Origin: a virus
Length of the DNA: 24,514 nt
Strand: one strand, 5' to 3'
IMG/VR virus record: IMGVR_UViG_3300045107_000167
Span: 1 to 24,514 of that record
Shown: positions 13,008 through 22,281 of the stretch, piece after piece
Layout: every line of letters starts with the position of its first letter
Position numbering within the stretch: position 1 is the stretch's first letter
Position numbers and translations under genes: made by a program
The notes under the pieces: generated by a model
What the model was told of the DNA's origin: nothing
The model's database searches: none
What the model saw: the letters and a program-made list of their open reading frames with translations, nothing else

Positions 13008-15446
13008 ATGCCCGATGTGAACCTCGGACGACTCTTTGTGACGCTAGAGGGCAAGGATGTCGGCCTCAAGCAGCTCCTTACTGATGTCCGGCAGCAGATC
13101 GGGCAAACCGGCGCGGTGGGCCGGCAGCTGGCGTCTGATCTCAGCCCGCAAGCCTACCTGAACGCCTTCAAGAGCGGACTGATCGGCATCGTCGGACCAG
13201 CTGCTGCGGCCGGTGTAGCGATCGGCGCAGTCAAGGGCACGATTGATAGCTTTGTCGACGCGTTCAACTTCAAGTCACAACTCGACCTCACAACGCGTTC
13301 GATCGAGATTCAGCTGCAGGGTGTCCGCGATCAGGGAAAGGCGTTCGCCGACGCCAAGCGATTCGGCGATGACTTCAAGCTGACCCAGGAGCAGATCACC
13401 GGAGCCATGCAGGCGTCGATCCCGATCATGCGGACGAGCAATCAGAGCACCTACGACATCATCGGGACGCTGAGCCGGCTGCAAGTACTCAAGCCTGAGA
13501 AGAGCATCCAGGATGCTGCCCGCGCCTTGTCTGAGCTCAAGGCTGGACAGGTCGAGTCGATTGTTGAGCAGTTCAACATCTCTCGCTCCGCCGCCAACCA
13601 GATGCGCAAAGAGATTGCGGGCGGCGCTGATGCGGTCGAAGTCCTCTCGCGCTACCTGGAAAAGGCTGGCGTCGGCATGGACGCGCTGAAGGTCGGCGCC
13701 ACTGGTACGAATGGCGCTCTGCGCGACCTGGCGCGAGCGCAGGAAGAGATGAAGCTGGCGCAAGCCGAGTGGGCGCAAGGGCCTGGCCTGTTCATCCTTG
13801 ACCAGGAGACCCGCGTTGCGCGTGGCCTCACCCGTGTGCTTGGCGGTGGCGGTGGTCTTTCCGAGGCCATTCGACAGGTCGGCATGGAGTGGTCGCAGGC
13901 CGGCACCTACAGCAGCGCATTCCTGTCGGCCTTGGCGCAAGGCAAGTCGCAGGCTGAGGCGAATGCGATCGCGCAGCAGGCACTCGCAAACTCCTCAGTG
14001 CAGAGCGCGCAGGCGTGGACAAGCGGCGGTGGGCAGATGATCCAGACCACCGCTGCGCTCGACGGTGCGACCCAAAACCTCAACGTCGCGCTCACCGATG
14101 CCATGACCCGGCAGATGGAGAGCACTACCGCCGCGAACCAGCTCTCGGCCGCACAGGCCACGCTCGCCAGTCTTGGCAATCAAGTAGCGCAAGGGTTGAT
14201 GACCTCGTCAGCCGCAGCCGCGCAGCTCACTGCCCAGTATGGCATCGCGACCGACGCCGCGCTTCAGTTGGTCGCTGCCCAGGCGATGATCGCGCAGCAG
14301 AAGCTCAACAGCCAGGCGTTGGCCGACTACCGGCGTGGCGAGCGGGGCGATGAACGCTCGCAGCAAGACTACCTGTTCGACCTGAAGCAGCAGACGCGCG
14401 ATCGTGAGGCACAGGCGCAGTCAAACTTCCTGCACATGTCGAAAGAGCAGCAGATCGCCTATCTCAGAGAGCAGGCCAGCCACCTGCGCGCCGGCAGTGC
14501 CGATCGCCTGGCACTCGAAGACCGTGCGTACCAGCTTCAACAGGCCAACCAGACGAAGAGCCATGCCGGCAAACTGGGGGCAGAGCAGAAGTTCAACAAC
14601 CAGATGCTCAATCAGCAAGCCCAGTTTGACGACCAGGTTGAGGCACGCGAGCGCGAGCACCAGCGCCGGCTCAATGATATCCAGGATGACGCAGAAGAGA
14701 AGCGCGCCGCACAGGCCCGCCAGAACGAGGTCAGCAAGCGCACTAGCCGAGCCGACTTCTATGATCAGCTCAGCGGCGCTCAAGGTATCGATCCGGCCAA
14801 GTTCGCCGCAGCGTACGAGGAAGCGTACGCCAAAGCGCAGGAAATCGCGCAGCAGGGCAACCGCAAGCTGAGCGAGGACTACCTGGCGATGCGTCAGCGC
14901 CAGATCCAGGCTGATGAGCAGTACGACCGGGAAGCGGCCGATGTTCAGAAGGACGACACACTCTCCAAGCGCGAACGGCAGGCTCGCCTGCAGGCGATCG
15001 AGGAGCGGCGCCGGCTGCGGCAGGAGGCCAACGCCGAAGAGCAGCAGCAACTGCTTGCGGCCGGCGACCAAATCAACGCCGAAGAACAGCGCCAGCTGGA
15101 CGAAGAGAACAAGCGCTACCAGGAAGCCACCGACGAAGCTGGCGCCAAGTACGATGCGCTGGCCGATCGCCGGATTGCGGCCCACCAGCGCGCGAATGGT
15201 GCGATTGCCGCCGTGCTACCAGCCGAGCTGAACCAGGCCCGCCAGGTCGGTGCGAGTGCAGGCGTGCCGACCGCGGCGCCAACCGCATCTGACATCCTGA
15301 GTGTCAAGGACGCCGGGGTGATTTCGGCGATCGGGGAGCAGACCGGCACACTGAAGGACGCGCTTGAAGGCGTGCGCCGGGCGGTGGAAAGTGTCGAGCG
15401 TGCGGTCGGCCGCATTCATCTTGAAGCTGGGAGCCCAGTGGCATGA
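13008..15446 (+). CDS. Tape measure protein
   Basis: An 812-residue protein that fills the tail tube and sets its length; at about 0.15 nm per residue the tail would be near 120 nm, indicating a siphovirus. Residues 58-75 (GLIGIVGPAAAAGVAIGA) are a hydrophobic segment typical of tape measures, and from about residue 100 to 400 there is a low-complexity helical Ala/Gln region with ITGAMQASIPIMRTSNQST resembling the TP901-1-type minor tail core. Residues 440-720 are long charged coiled coils (QAREREHQRRLNDIQDDAEEKRAAQ type). No lytic transglycosylase domain is seen. The ATG has no strong Shine-Dalgarno and lies just after the previous TGA. Overlap ATGA with the next gene. Confidence 0.9.
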   Translation: MPDVNLGRLFVTLEGKDVGLKQLLTDVRQQIGQTGAVGRQLASDLSPQAYLNAFKSGLIGIVGPAAAAGVAIGAVKGTIDSFVDAFNFKSQLDLTTRSIEIQLQGVRDQGKAFADAKRFGDDFKLTQEQITGAMQASIPIMRTSNQSTYDIIGTLSRLQVLKPEKSIQDAARALSELKAGQVESIVEQFNISRSAANQMRKEIAGGADAVEVLSRYLEKAGVGMDALKVGATGTNGALRDLARAQEEMKLAQAEWAQGPGLFILDQETRVARGLTRVLGGGGGLSEAIRQVGMEWSQAGTYSSAFLSALAQGKSQAEANAIAQQALANSSVQSAQAWTSGGGQMIQTTAALDGATQNLNVALTDAMTRQMESTTAANQLSAAQATLASLGNQVAQGLMTSSAAAAQLTAQYGIATDAALQLVAAQAMIAQQKLNSQALADYRRGERGDERSQQDYLFDLKQQTRDREAQAQSNFLHMSKEQQIAYLREQASHLRAGSADRLALEDRAYQLQQANQTKSHAGKLGAEQKFNNQMLNQQAQFDDQVEAREREHQRRLNDIQDDAEEKRAAQARQNEVSKRTSRADFYDQLSGAQGIDPAKFAAAYEEAYAKAQEIAQQGNRKLSEDYLAMRQRQIQADEQYDREAADVQKDDTLSKRERQARLQAIEERRRLRQEANAEEQQQLLAAGDQINAEEQRQLDEENKRYQEATDEAGAKYDALADRRIAAHQRANGAIAAVLPAELNQARQVGASAGVPTAAPTASDILSVKDAGVISAIGEQTGTLKDALEGVRRAVESVERAVGRIHLEAGSPVA

Positions 15447-15799
15447 ACATTCAGCTCAACGGCGTGACGTTTGGCAGCGGCGGCACCCACCGCGGCCCGA
15501 CTGCAATTCAATCCGAACCTGAGAAAGTTGCGGTTGTCTTGCCGGCAGCGGACGGCACGCGCCACCTGGTCCAGCGCAGCGTCAAGGGCAAGTGGACCTA
15601 CGAGTGGGATGGCATTCCGGAGACCACTCGCGCCACGCTGGCAGGCATCTTTGCACTCGACAGCACCTTCACGCATACCACCATCCAGGGCGATAGCATC
15701 ACCTGTCAGTGTGAGCCGGGTGACTACCGCGAGCAGATCAGCGCCATTCTGCTAGATGCGCTGCACTACCGGGTCACGCTGACCGTGCGGGAGGCGTGA
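15443..15799 (+). CDS. Small tail protein between tape measure and hub (distal-tail position)
   Basis: A 118-residue, beta-strand-rich protein, ATGA-coupled to the tape measure. VQRSVKGKWTYEWDGIPETTRATLAGIFALDSTFTHTTIQGDSITCQCEPGDYREQISA resembles short N-terminal domains of distal tail proteins (Dit-like beta sandwich), but it is far shorter than a full Dit. I would annotate it as tail-tip or baseplate component; the exact role is not shown. Confidence 0.55.
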   Translation: MNIQLNGVTFGSGGTHRGPTAIQSEPEKVAVVLPAADGTRHLVQRSVKGKWTYEWDGIPETTRATLAGIFALDSTFTHTTIQGDSITCQCEPGDYREQISAILLDALHYRVTLTVREA

Positions 15800-17268
15800 T
15801 GCCGGTCTATAGTGCAATCTACTACGCCGCGGTGCTGGTTGGTGGGGTGTGGGAAGAGATCACGCCAGCCGTCCTGTCGATCGAGGGCTCGGTGGACACG
15901 TCGGGCAATCGCGATGCGGCGCTGGCGTTCGGCGACAGCTCGACTACCCGCATCTCGCTCCGCAGCATGCTTGAACTCCAGACCTACAACTGGCCGCTCC
16001 TGCCAATCAAGGTCGTGTTCAGCCGCAATGCGACGACACAGCAGGCCTTCCAGGGCGTGATCACCGACCGCGAGCGCGGCCTGGAGGAGCTGACCTTCAC
16101 CTGCGAGGGCTACGCGGCGCTGATTCGGGACGTAAAAGCCTACTCGCCCGCCTTCCATCGCCGGCCAGTCGCAACCAAGACGACTGCCGCTAGTGTCGAA
16201 GACCCGAGCGACACGGCCTACGTTGCTGGCCCAATCAACTGGCTGCTGTGGATCGCTGGTGGTCGGCCGTTGGAGCAGGACTTCAATCCGGCCTATGCCA
16301 ATGCGCGCTTCTGGTACTCGCTCGACCAGGCCTTGATTGCTCCCGAGTGGTCGTGGCTAGCTGGTGAGAACGCCTGGGACGAAGCCCTGAAGCTGGTGCA
16401 GGCCAGCGGCGGACAGCTCTACCAGGCGCCCGATGGAGTTATCCGCTATCGTCAGCCCTACACGATCGCCGATGGAACATCGAACGGGAAGTCGTTCTCG
16501 AAAGCCAATGTCCGCACCATTCGCGAGCGCCAATCGTCGCGTCAGGTGATGGACACCGCGATCGTGAGCTACGTGCCGCGGCTGCTGCGGCCGACGCAAG
16601 ACGTGGTGACCGATGACACGCCGCGCTTCATCCAGATTGGCGAGACGATCTCGTTCGACCTGGAGCCGCAATGGCCGATCGCCAGCCTGGAGCAAGCTTC
16701 TAGTGGGCAGCTCAAGCCCGAGGCGCTGGTGGTCAACCTGCTGTCAGGCATCAGCGCGGCGGTGATGGATACCGATTTCTCGCACACCGTCACCTATACC
16801 GCCCAAAAAGTGAGCATCACAATTATGAACCTGGCGATCGTCCCGCTGGCATTGTACAAGGTTACCCTGCGTGGCCAGCCAATTGTCGCCGGGGAAGCCG
16901 GCACGGTCTCGATTGGCAGCGGCACGTCGATCAAGACGGTGTGTGCCGACAACCCCTATATTCAGAGCCGGGAGCACGCCGAGCGACTGGCGCACATCTA
17001 TATGGACTTCTATGGCGATGTGCGCCCGATCCGCACGCTGGCAGGCTGTGTCTTCGACCCCGAGCTGGCGATTGGCGAGGCTGTGAGTCTGTCCATTCCC
17101 GAATGGGATCTGGACTCGGTGTGGCACGTCGTCGTGGCGATCCGGCACAGCCAAACCGGCGCCGAGATGGAGCTCGATGTGGTTGAGATCGCCGGGCTCG
17201 CCAAGACCTCGCAGCACTTCATCGTCGGGCAGGATGCCACCGGCCTGACCAAGCTGATTGGGTACTAG
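15799..17268 (+). CDS. Tail hub/tip protein (Tal- or gp27-like)
   Basis: About 489 residues. The N-terminal part (TPAVLSIEGSVDTSGNRDAALAFGDSS, then ITDRERGLEELTFTCEGYAALIRD) is the beta-domain layout of phage hub proteins, with a central W-rich segment and a C-terminal HVVVAIRHSQTGAEMELDVVEIA strand pair. I choose ATG 15799, giving TGATG with the previous stop and GGGAGG four bases before it; an upstream GTG at 15796 adds one residue. It would cap the tube and hold the fibre. No cell-wall hydrolase motif is visible. Confidence 0.65.
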   Translation: MPVYSAIYYAAVLVGGVWEEITPAVLSIEGSVDTSGNRDAALAFGDSSTTRISLRSMLELQTYNWPLLPIKVVFSRNATTQQAFQGVITDRERGLEELTFTCEGYAALIRDVKAYSPAFHRRPVATKTTAASVEDPSDTAYVAGPINWLLWIAGGRPLEQDFNPAYANARFWYSLDQALIAPEWSWLAGENAWDEALKLVQASGGQLYQAPDGVIRYRQPYTIADGTSNGKSFSKANVRTIRERQSSRQVMDTAIVSYVPRLLRPTQDVVTDDTPRFIQIGETISFDLEPQWPIASLEQASSGQLKPEALVVNLLSGISAAVMDTDFSHTVTYTAQKVSITIMNLAIVPLALYKVTLRGQPIVAGEAGTVSIGSGTSIKTVCADNPYIQSREHAERLAHIYMDFYGDVRPIRTLAGCVFDPELAIGEAVSLSIPEWDLDSVWHVVVAIRHSQTGAEMELDVVEIAGLAKTSQHFIVGQDATGLTKLIGY

Positions 17269-18696
17269 ATGTTCGCGATACAGCCGACCTTCAAAGATGC
17301 GGTAGACATGATCCTCGGGGCGGGCGACTTGAACGTGTTGCGCCAGAATGTGGCGCTAATCGACGCGCTGTCCTACCGGCAGACTAATGGCTTCGATAGC
17401 TCCTCTGGTGGCGGCACGCCGACACCCGGCGCCTATCCGAGCGCGCCGCCCTTCCGGGTGTGGTACGGCTTCCTGCGCTTTCGCAGTGACGTGACCGCAC
17501 TGACGATCACCGGCCGCATCAGCTTTGCCTCAACCGTGAGTCTGAAGGTCTACCTGAACGGCAACGCGACCGCCGCGGCAACAATTACGAGCCCGCAAAC
17601 GTCGTTCACCAGCACGATCACCATTTCCAGCCTTGGGTATGCTGACGGCCAGATCATCCCAATCGAGATCCGCGCGACCGGCAGCGGCAGCACCGCCACT
17701 GGCACGGTCGTCATCACTGGCATCTACGCTACACCAATAACGATGAGCGGCTGGCCGGGCGTACCGACCTTCACGACTGCGACGGTCAACGCCGCCAAGC
17801 TCAATCAGCTTGCCAGCGCCATCGCCTGGTGCTACAACCGCATGGCGCTCGTACCGATCCTGCCGCAGCGCGGTTGCATCCGCCAGCTCGGCTCGTTTCG
17901 GAACGGGGTCACGCCGATCTGGTATGGCTCGGTGGTCCGCAACTTCACCGAGGATATCCTACGCATCCAGGCGTATATCACCAACCCCTACACGCCAAGC
18001 TGGCGCTACAAGGTCTACATCAACCAGTCGCTGGCCTACACGTCCGACACCTACGGCGCGGGCGATGTCAACATTTACCTGCCGCTCACGCTCTCGGGGG
18101 TCAGCGTCGGCAATACAGCCGAAGTGTCGTTCATTCAAGAAGTGTTGGACCAAGGCAACAAGGCGAATTGGGTGTTCTCGCGCTGGTCACTGCACTACGC
18201 CCGCACCAACCCTTCCGGGAATGTCTACCCCGCCGCAAGCCTGCCGACCGCATTTGCCCACGGCAGCCTGTCGGCAACAACGCTCGTGAGCCGCCTGGAT
18301 AGCCTAGCGACGATTGTGGCGGCGGTGAAGGCGCGCATCGACGCGGCACCGCACCTGTGGGAGCGTGGCTATGCGGTGCGCTCGTGGTATGGGTGGGATG
18401 ACAACACCCGCGGCGTGCTCCCTCAACGCGCCCCGCTGCACTTCAACCGGCGCGGCTCGCGGCTGGTGGTGCGCGGCAAGGACGTGAAGATTGCCTGGGG
18501 TGTGCCGACTACTCCTATTCACGAACAGGGCTTCCTCGACTACGACAACTACGAGTTCCCGAGCACGCAACAGATTATCGAGGGCGACAAGGTGGATACC
18601 AAAGAGGTCTACCTTGACAGCTTTTCAGGCGTGTTCGTCGGCGTCCGCTACTACCTAATCGGCGATGTCTCCTACGCCGAAGAGCTACAGGACTAA
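17269..18696 (+). CDS. Minor tail/tip protein with beta-sandwich domains
   Basis: A 475-residue protein starting directly after the previous stop. Residues 60-155 are a beta-sandwich resembling a carbohydrate-binding or BppU-like domain (YGFLRFRSDVTALTITGRISFASTVSLKVYLNG, Gly/Thr-rich), then another at about 205-295 with similar length and layout (IRQLGSFRNGVTPIWYGSVVRNFTEDILRIQAYI). These repeated sandwich modules suggest host-surface binding. The family is not recognised. Confidence 0.55.
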   Translation: MFAIQPTFKDAVDMILGAGDLNVLRQNVALIDALSYRQTNGFDSSSGGGTPTPGAYPSAPPFRVWYGFLRFRSDVTALTITGRISFASTVSLKVYLNGNATAAATITSPQTSFTSTITISSLGYADGQIIPIEIRATGSGSTATGTVVITGIYATPITMSGWPGVPTFTTATVNAAKLNQLASAIAWCYNRMALVPILPQRGCIRQLGSFRNGVTPIWYGSVVRNFTEDILRIQAYITNPYTPSWRYKVYINQSLAYTSDTYGAGDVNIYLPLTLSGVSVGNTAEVSFIQEVLDQGNKANWVFSRWSLHYARTNPSGNVYPAASLPTAFAHGSLSATTLVSRLDSLATIVAAVKARIDAAPHLWERGYAVRSWYGWDDNTRGVLPQRAPLHFNRRGSRLVVRGKDVKIAWGVPTTPIHEQGFLDYDNYEFPSTQQIIEGDKVDTKEVYLDSFSGVFVGVRYYLIGDVSYAEELQD

Positions 18697-18699
18697 GCT

Positions 18700-21600
18700 A
18701 TGTCGAAGAACAAGGTGGTGCGGCGGATTGACCAGCCGATCTCCAGCAACGCCGGCTTCGCGACCGTCGAGACGCTGGACAGCCCGGCGCCGCCCGCTCT
18801 GCCGACCATCCCCGCACCAACCGATCTGACCCTCACAACGGCACTGGCGCGTAGTGCCGTTACTCCCACCGCACTGATTGCAGCAACTTGGATTGGGCCG
18901 CTGTTTGTCCAGCCGCATCGCTATGCAGTGCAATGGTCGGCTGACTCCAGCTTCCCGGACGGTACGACGGGCGGTGTGGATGTGGTGGGCGAGTCGGTCA
19001 CGATCGACGGGCTCAAGCCGGCTACGCTGTACTACGTGCGGGTCGCCGCGGTCTATAGCCAGGTCCAGTCACCATGGTCGGACACGATGTCGATCACCAC
19101 CGAGAATGACACCACACCGCCTGACCCAGTGAGCGCCGCGGCCGGCGACTTCTCGACCGGCGATCTGGTGCTGAGCTGGACCAACCCAAGCAGCGCCAAT
19201 CTGAAGGACGTGCGGGTACGGATCTACACCTCGAACGGCGGTACGCTGCTGCGCGAAGTCTCCAGCGTCACCGGGCGGTTTGTGTGGACGGCGCAGATGA
19301 ACTTGCTCGACACGGGCGGCTTTCCCGATCCGAGCTTGTATGTGGTGCTGACCGCTCGAACCTGGACGAATGTGCTCTCGACAGATGTGACACTTTCGGT
19401 CACAAAGGCGGCGCCGGTGCTGACCGGCAGCGTCACGACCAACTGGGATGGCGATGCCGGCACGGCCCCTGCCGATCTGGTGCTGTCGTGGAGCACGGTC
19501 GCGAACGTCAAGGACTACGTCGTGACGCTGGACGGCGTGGATCACATTACCAGCTACAACCGCTTCACCTACAGCCTGGCGACCAATCGGCAGGAGCATA
19601 GCGGCACAGCCGATCCGACAATCGCCTACGTCGTGAAAGCGCGCGACACGCTGCTGCAAGGCTCGAACACGCTCAGCGGCACAGTCACGAACGCGGCCCC
19701 TGATGCGGCGAGTCTCTCGCTCAGTGGCTCGGTCTATTTTTCAACGCTGAACGCCAACATCACGCACCCCACGCCGCTTCAGGATCTCGACTACTACACC
19801 TACAAGCTCTATCAGAACAACGCACTAATCGCGTCTTTCCGCACCGGCAGCGCCTCACCGGTGCTGAGCTTGAACGGCTCCGGGTTGTACAAGTTCGGCG
19901 TGATTGCGACCGACCTGTTTGGCCGATCAAGTAGTGAGGTTCTAACCAGCAACACCAGCGTCGATAGCCTGACGATTGCCGAGTTACGCTCGGAGGGTGA
20001 CTACTCCGACAGCATCGCGACCGACTTCAGCGGCGCAAACAAGGACGTGCTGCGCGACGATGTGACCAGTGCCGCCACTGGCATCCAGTACACGTCAGGC
20101 GCGTGGCGTTGGACCCAGTACGTGCGGCCGATCGCCAAGCTCATCCGGCGCGTGTCGATCGCGATCGACCAGGGCGCGACCACCTTCTATCTCGGAACGT
20201 CGGTGGACGGTTCAAGTTGGCGCTGGTTCGCCGGTGCGACAACCGTGAACGGCGTGCCGACCCTGACTGAGTATGCCAGCGAGACACTGGCGCAGACCAA
20301 TGCCACAGCGTGCTCAGTCATCACGAGCGGCTATGTCGAACTCCCTACCGAAATCAATGCCCGGTATGTGAAGCTCGGGCACAAGCACGCTTCCACCAGC
20401 TATTACTTGAGCGAGTTCTACCCGCGCAGCTGGATACAAGCCGACGATATCCGCGCCGGCTCGATTGTGGCGCTGCATATCGCCGCGGCGTCCATCACGG
20501 CCGACCGGCTGTCGGTCAGCCAGCTGTCTGCGATCACCGCCGACCTGGGCAGCATCACAGCCGGCACCATCACGGGTGCGACGATCCAGACTTCGGCCAG
20601 TGGCGCGCGGACAGTGTTGTCGAGCGCAGCCAATGGCGGCATCATCGGCTATGGGGCCAGCGACACCTACAATCCAAGCACGGGCTCAGGCACCTACCAG
20701 CTCCTCTGGAAGAAGAGCGACGGCAAACTTTACGCAGGCGGTGGGAACGTCGTGCTGGATGGGAACGGGATTGCAATCACCGCGCCCATAGCTGGCGGCT
20801 TCAGCTACGACCCCAAGCGAGCGATCTCCTGGTCAACCGCCAGCGGCACTACCGCCGTCATTCAAGCGTTCTCAACCGCACCGATTAGCGGCACGACCAA
20901 CGGTATCGAGTTTCACGCCTACGGCAGTGGCGCCGTCCAGGGTAAGGTCAACATCGTCGCCGATGGGAGCGGATACACAAGCGCGCTGTACCTGAACGGC
21001 ACTGCGGCCAATGGAGATGTCCATACCCAGGGTTACTTCGGCGTCAATACTACGCCGTCATATCCGCTTCATGTCTTGGGAGATGGCTTCATCTCAGGCA
21101 ATATCTACTGGGGCACGGGCGGGAACTGGCTGTCGGCCTACCTCAACCAGGCGCTCTTGACGACCAGCTCACCAACCTTCTTGGAGCACTACGCCAATGG
21201 ATGGTTCCGCTCGAACACGAGTGGAGTGGGCTGGTATCACCAGGTGCATGGTGGCGGCATCTACATGGACGACGCCACGATGGTGAAGGTGTACAACAAT
21301 GTTGGCTTTGCCGCGATGGGCAATAGTGGGTTTGGCCTGTTGACTCAACCATCCACTGCACGCCTGGTAGCGCGTGGCGCGAACACTAGCAGCAGCAATC
21401 AAGCCTTGCTTGTCCAGAACTCTACGCCATCGAACCTGATGCTCATCCGCAATGATGGTGGCGCTGGCTCGGCACAGGTCATCGTGGCATGGACAGTGAC
21501 GTCCGATCGCGCGGTGAAGCGCAACATCAAGGACACCACGAAAGGGCTGGCTGAGCTGAAGCGACTACGGCCGCGCACCTACGATCGGCCGCTCGGGGAC

Positions 21601-21777
21601 AAGAAAGATGAACACGGGTTTGTCGCACAGGAACTACAAGAGGTGTTCCCCGAGATGGTGAATGCGACCGAGGACGGCACACTCGGGATTGCCTACACCG
21701 AACTCATCCCGGTGTTGGTCCGCGCCGTTCAGGAGCTGAGCGACCAGTTGGCCGACCTGAAGAAGCCCACCAAATAA
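18700..21777 (+). CDS. Tail fibre with fibronectin III-like repeats and S74 intramolecular chaperone
   Basis: A 1025-residue protein. Residues ~30-430 contain about four fibronectin-III-like beta domains (the first ends YYVRVAAVYSQVQSPWS). About 430-590 looks like a discoidin (F5/8)-type beta sandwich, then AASITADRLSVSQLSAITAD and ITAGTITGA repeats of a trimeric fibre shaft. The C-terminus is a peptidase S74 chaperone: SDRAVK places Ser935 and Lys940 at the spacing of the Ser/Lys self-cleavage dyad of endosialidase tails; HGFVAQELQEVFPEMV and YTELIPVLVRAVQEL complete the family signature. The last ~90 residues should thus be released after trimerisation. The long sugar-binding-like array makes it the best receptor-binding candidate. 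Confidence 0.85.
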   Translation: MSKNKVVRRIDQPISSNAGFATVETLDSPAPPALPTIPAPTDLTLTTALARSAVTPTALIAATWIGPLFVQPHRYAVQWSADSSFPDGTTGGVDVVGESVTIDGLKPATLYYVRVAAVYSQVQSPWSDTMSITTENDTTPPDPVSAAAGDFSTGDLVLSWTNPSSANLKDVRVRIYTSNGGTLLREVSSVTGRFVWTAQMNLLDTGGFPDPSLYVVLTARTWTNVLSTDVTLSVTKAAPVLTGSVTTNWDGDAGTAPADLVLSWSTVANVKDYVVTLDGVDHITSYNRFTYSLATNRQEHSGTADPTIAYVVKARDTLLQGSNTLSGTVTNAAPDAASLSLSGSVYFSTLNANITHPTPLQDLDYYTYKLYQNNALIASFRTGSASPVLSLNGSGLYKFGVIATDLFGRSSSEVLTSNTSVDSLTIAELRSEGDYSDSIATDFSGANKDVLRDDVTSAATGIQYTSGAWRWTQYVRPIAKLIRRVSIAIDQGATTFYLGTSVDGSSWRWFAGATTVNGVPTLTEYASETLAQTNATACSVITSGYVELPTEINARYVKLGHKHASTSYYLSEFYPRSWIQADDIRAGSIVALHIAAASITADRLSVSQLSAITADLGSITAGTITGATIQTSASGARTVLSSAANGGIIGYGASDTYNPSTGSGTYQLLWKKSDGKLYAGGGNVVLDGNGIAITAPIAGGFSYDPKRAISWSTASGTTAVIQAFSTAPISGTTNGIEFHAYGSGAVQGKVNIVADGSGYTSALYLNGTAANGDVHTQGYFGVNTTPSYPLHVLGDGFISGNIYWGTGGNWLSAYLNQALLTTSSPTFLEHYANGWFRSNTSGVGWYHQVHGGGIYMDDATMVKVYNNVGFAAMGNSGFGLLTQPSTARLVARGANTSSSNQALLVQNSTPSNLMLIRNDGGAGSAQVIVAWTVTSDRAVKRNIKDTTKGLAELKRLRPRTYDRPLGDKKDEHGFVAQELQEVFPEMVNATEDGTLGIAYTELIPVLVRAVQELSDQLADLKKPTK

Positions 21778-21795
21778 TCTCTCAGTGGTGAAGAA

Positions 21796-22206
21796 ATGTC
21801 CGAGATGAACCAATCCGACCACGACGCGCTCATCCGCCTGCAGGCATCGCTGGAGGCGCACAGCCAGCGCGAGAGCGAGGTCAGTCGTGCCACCCTGGCC
21901 GAAGTTTCCAAGATGTCGGCTAAGCTCGACCAGATGCGCGAGGCGTACCTAGAGCATAACCGCGACATCCGTGACCTGAAGGCACGCCAGGGGGATGCCG
22001 ACCTGCGCATCGCGACTCTTGAACAGCAGGTGGATACCCTGCAGGACGACTCAGAGCAAGCCGAGCGGGTCAACAAGGCACTGGCATCGGAGAGCGACAA
22101 GCGGGCGAAGCGCTACGCCTGGATCGCCGTGGTCGCCAGCCCGATCGTCGGCATCGTCGTACCCGTGGTGTTCCGCTGGCTCATCGCGTTGCTCGCCGGC
22201 GCGTGA
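21796..22206 (+). CDS. XhlA-like membrane-associated protein (holin accessory candidate)
   Basis: A 136-residue protein. Residues 8-106 are a charged coiled coil (LKARQGDADLRIATLEQQVDT), and residues 108-135 form one hydrophobic helix (AWIAVVASPIVGIVVPVVFRWLIALLAGA). This is the XhlA/hemolysin layout found at the end of late operons next to holin and endolysin genes. A weak ribosome-binding site (GGTGAAG) precedes the ATG. No endolysin follows: the operon terminator is within 80 bases. Confidence 0.65.
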   Translation: MSEMNQSDHDALIRLQASLEAHSQRESEVSRATLAEVSKMSAKLDQMREAYLEHNRDIRDLKARQGDADLRIATLEQQVDTLQDDSEQAERVNKALASESDKRAKRYAWIAVVASPIVGIVVPVVFRWLIALLAGA

Positions 22207-22209
22207 CGA

Positions 22210-22247
22210 TGTCCGTTAACGGACAACACGATGTCCGTTAACGGACA
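22210..22247. repeat. Tandem pair of TGTCCGTTAACGGACA palindromes
   Basis: Two identical 16-bp palindromes at 22210-22225 and 22232-22247, each preceded by CGA and repeated with a 22-bp period, about two helical turns. They lie between the last late gene and the operon terminator. The same sequence occurs at 8706-8721. Confidence 0.9.
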
Positions 22248-22281
22248 GCCGCCCCTACCGAGATTTGGTGGGGGCGGTTTT
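22248..22281 (+). terminator. Rho-independent terminator of the late operon
   Basis: CCGCCCCTACC (22249-22259) pairs with GGTGGGGGCGG (22267-22277), one G-U, a seven-base loop, then TTTT (22278-22281). It is oriented to stop rightward transcription. The stop codon of the leftward NACHT gene falls in its left arm, at 22255-22257. Confidence 0.8.

Noticed and set aside
13275-13940. Minus-strand open frame in the tape measure N-terminal half
   Set aside because: Shadow frame with no start signal, inside an unambiguous structural gene.
14421-15185. Leu-rich open frame on the minus strand opposite the tape measure
   Set aside because: Mirror of Glu/Gln-rich coiled-coil codons; gives artificial Leu/Val repeats resembling membrane segments.
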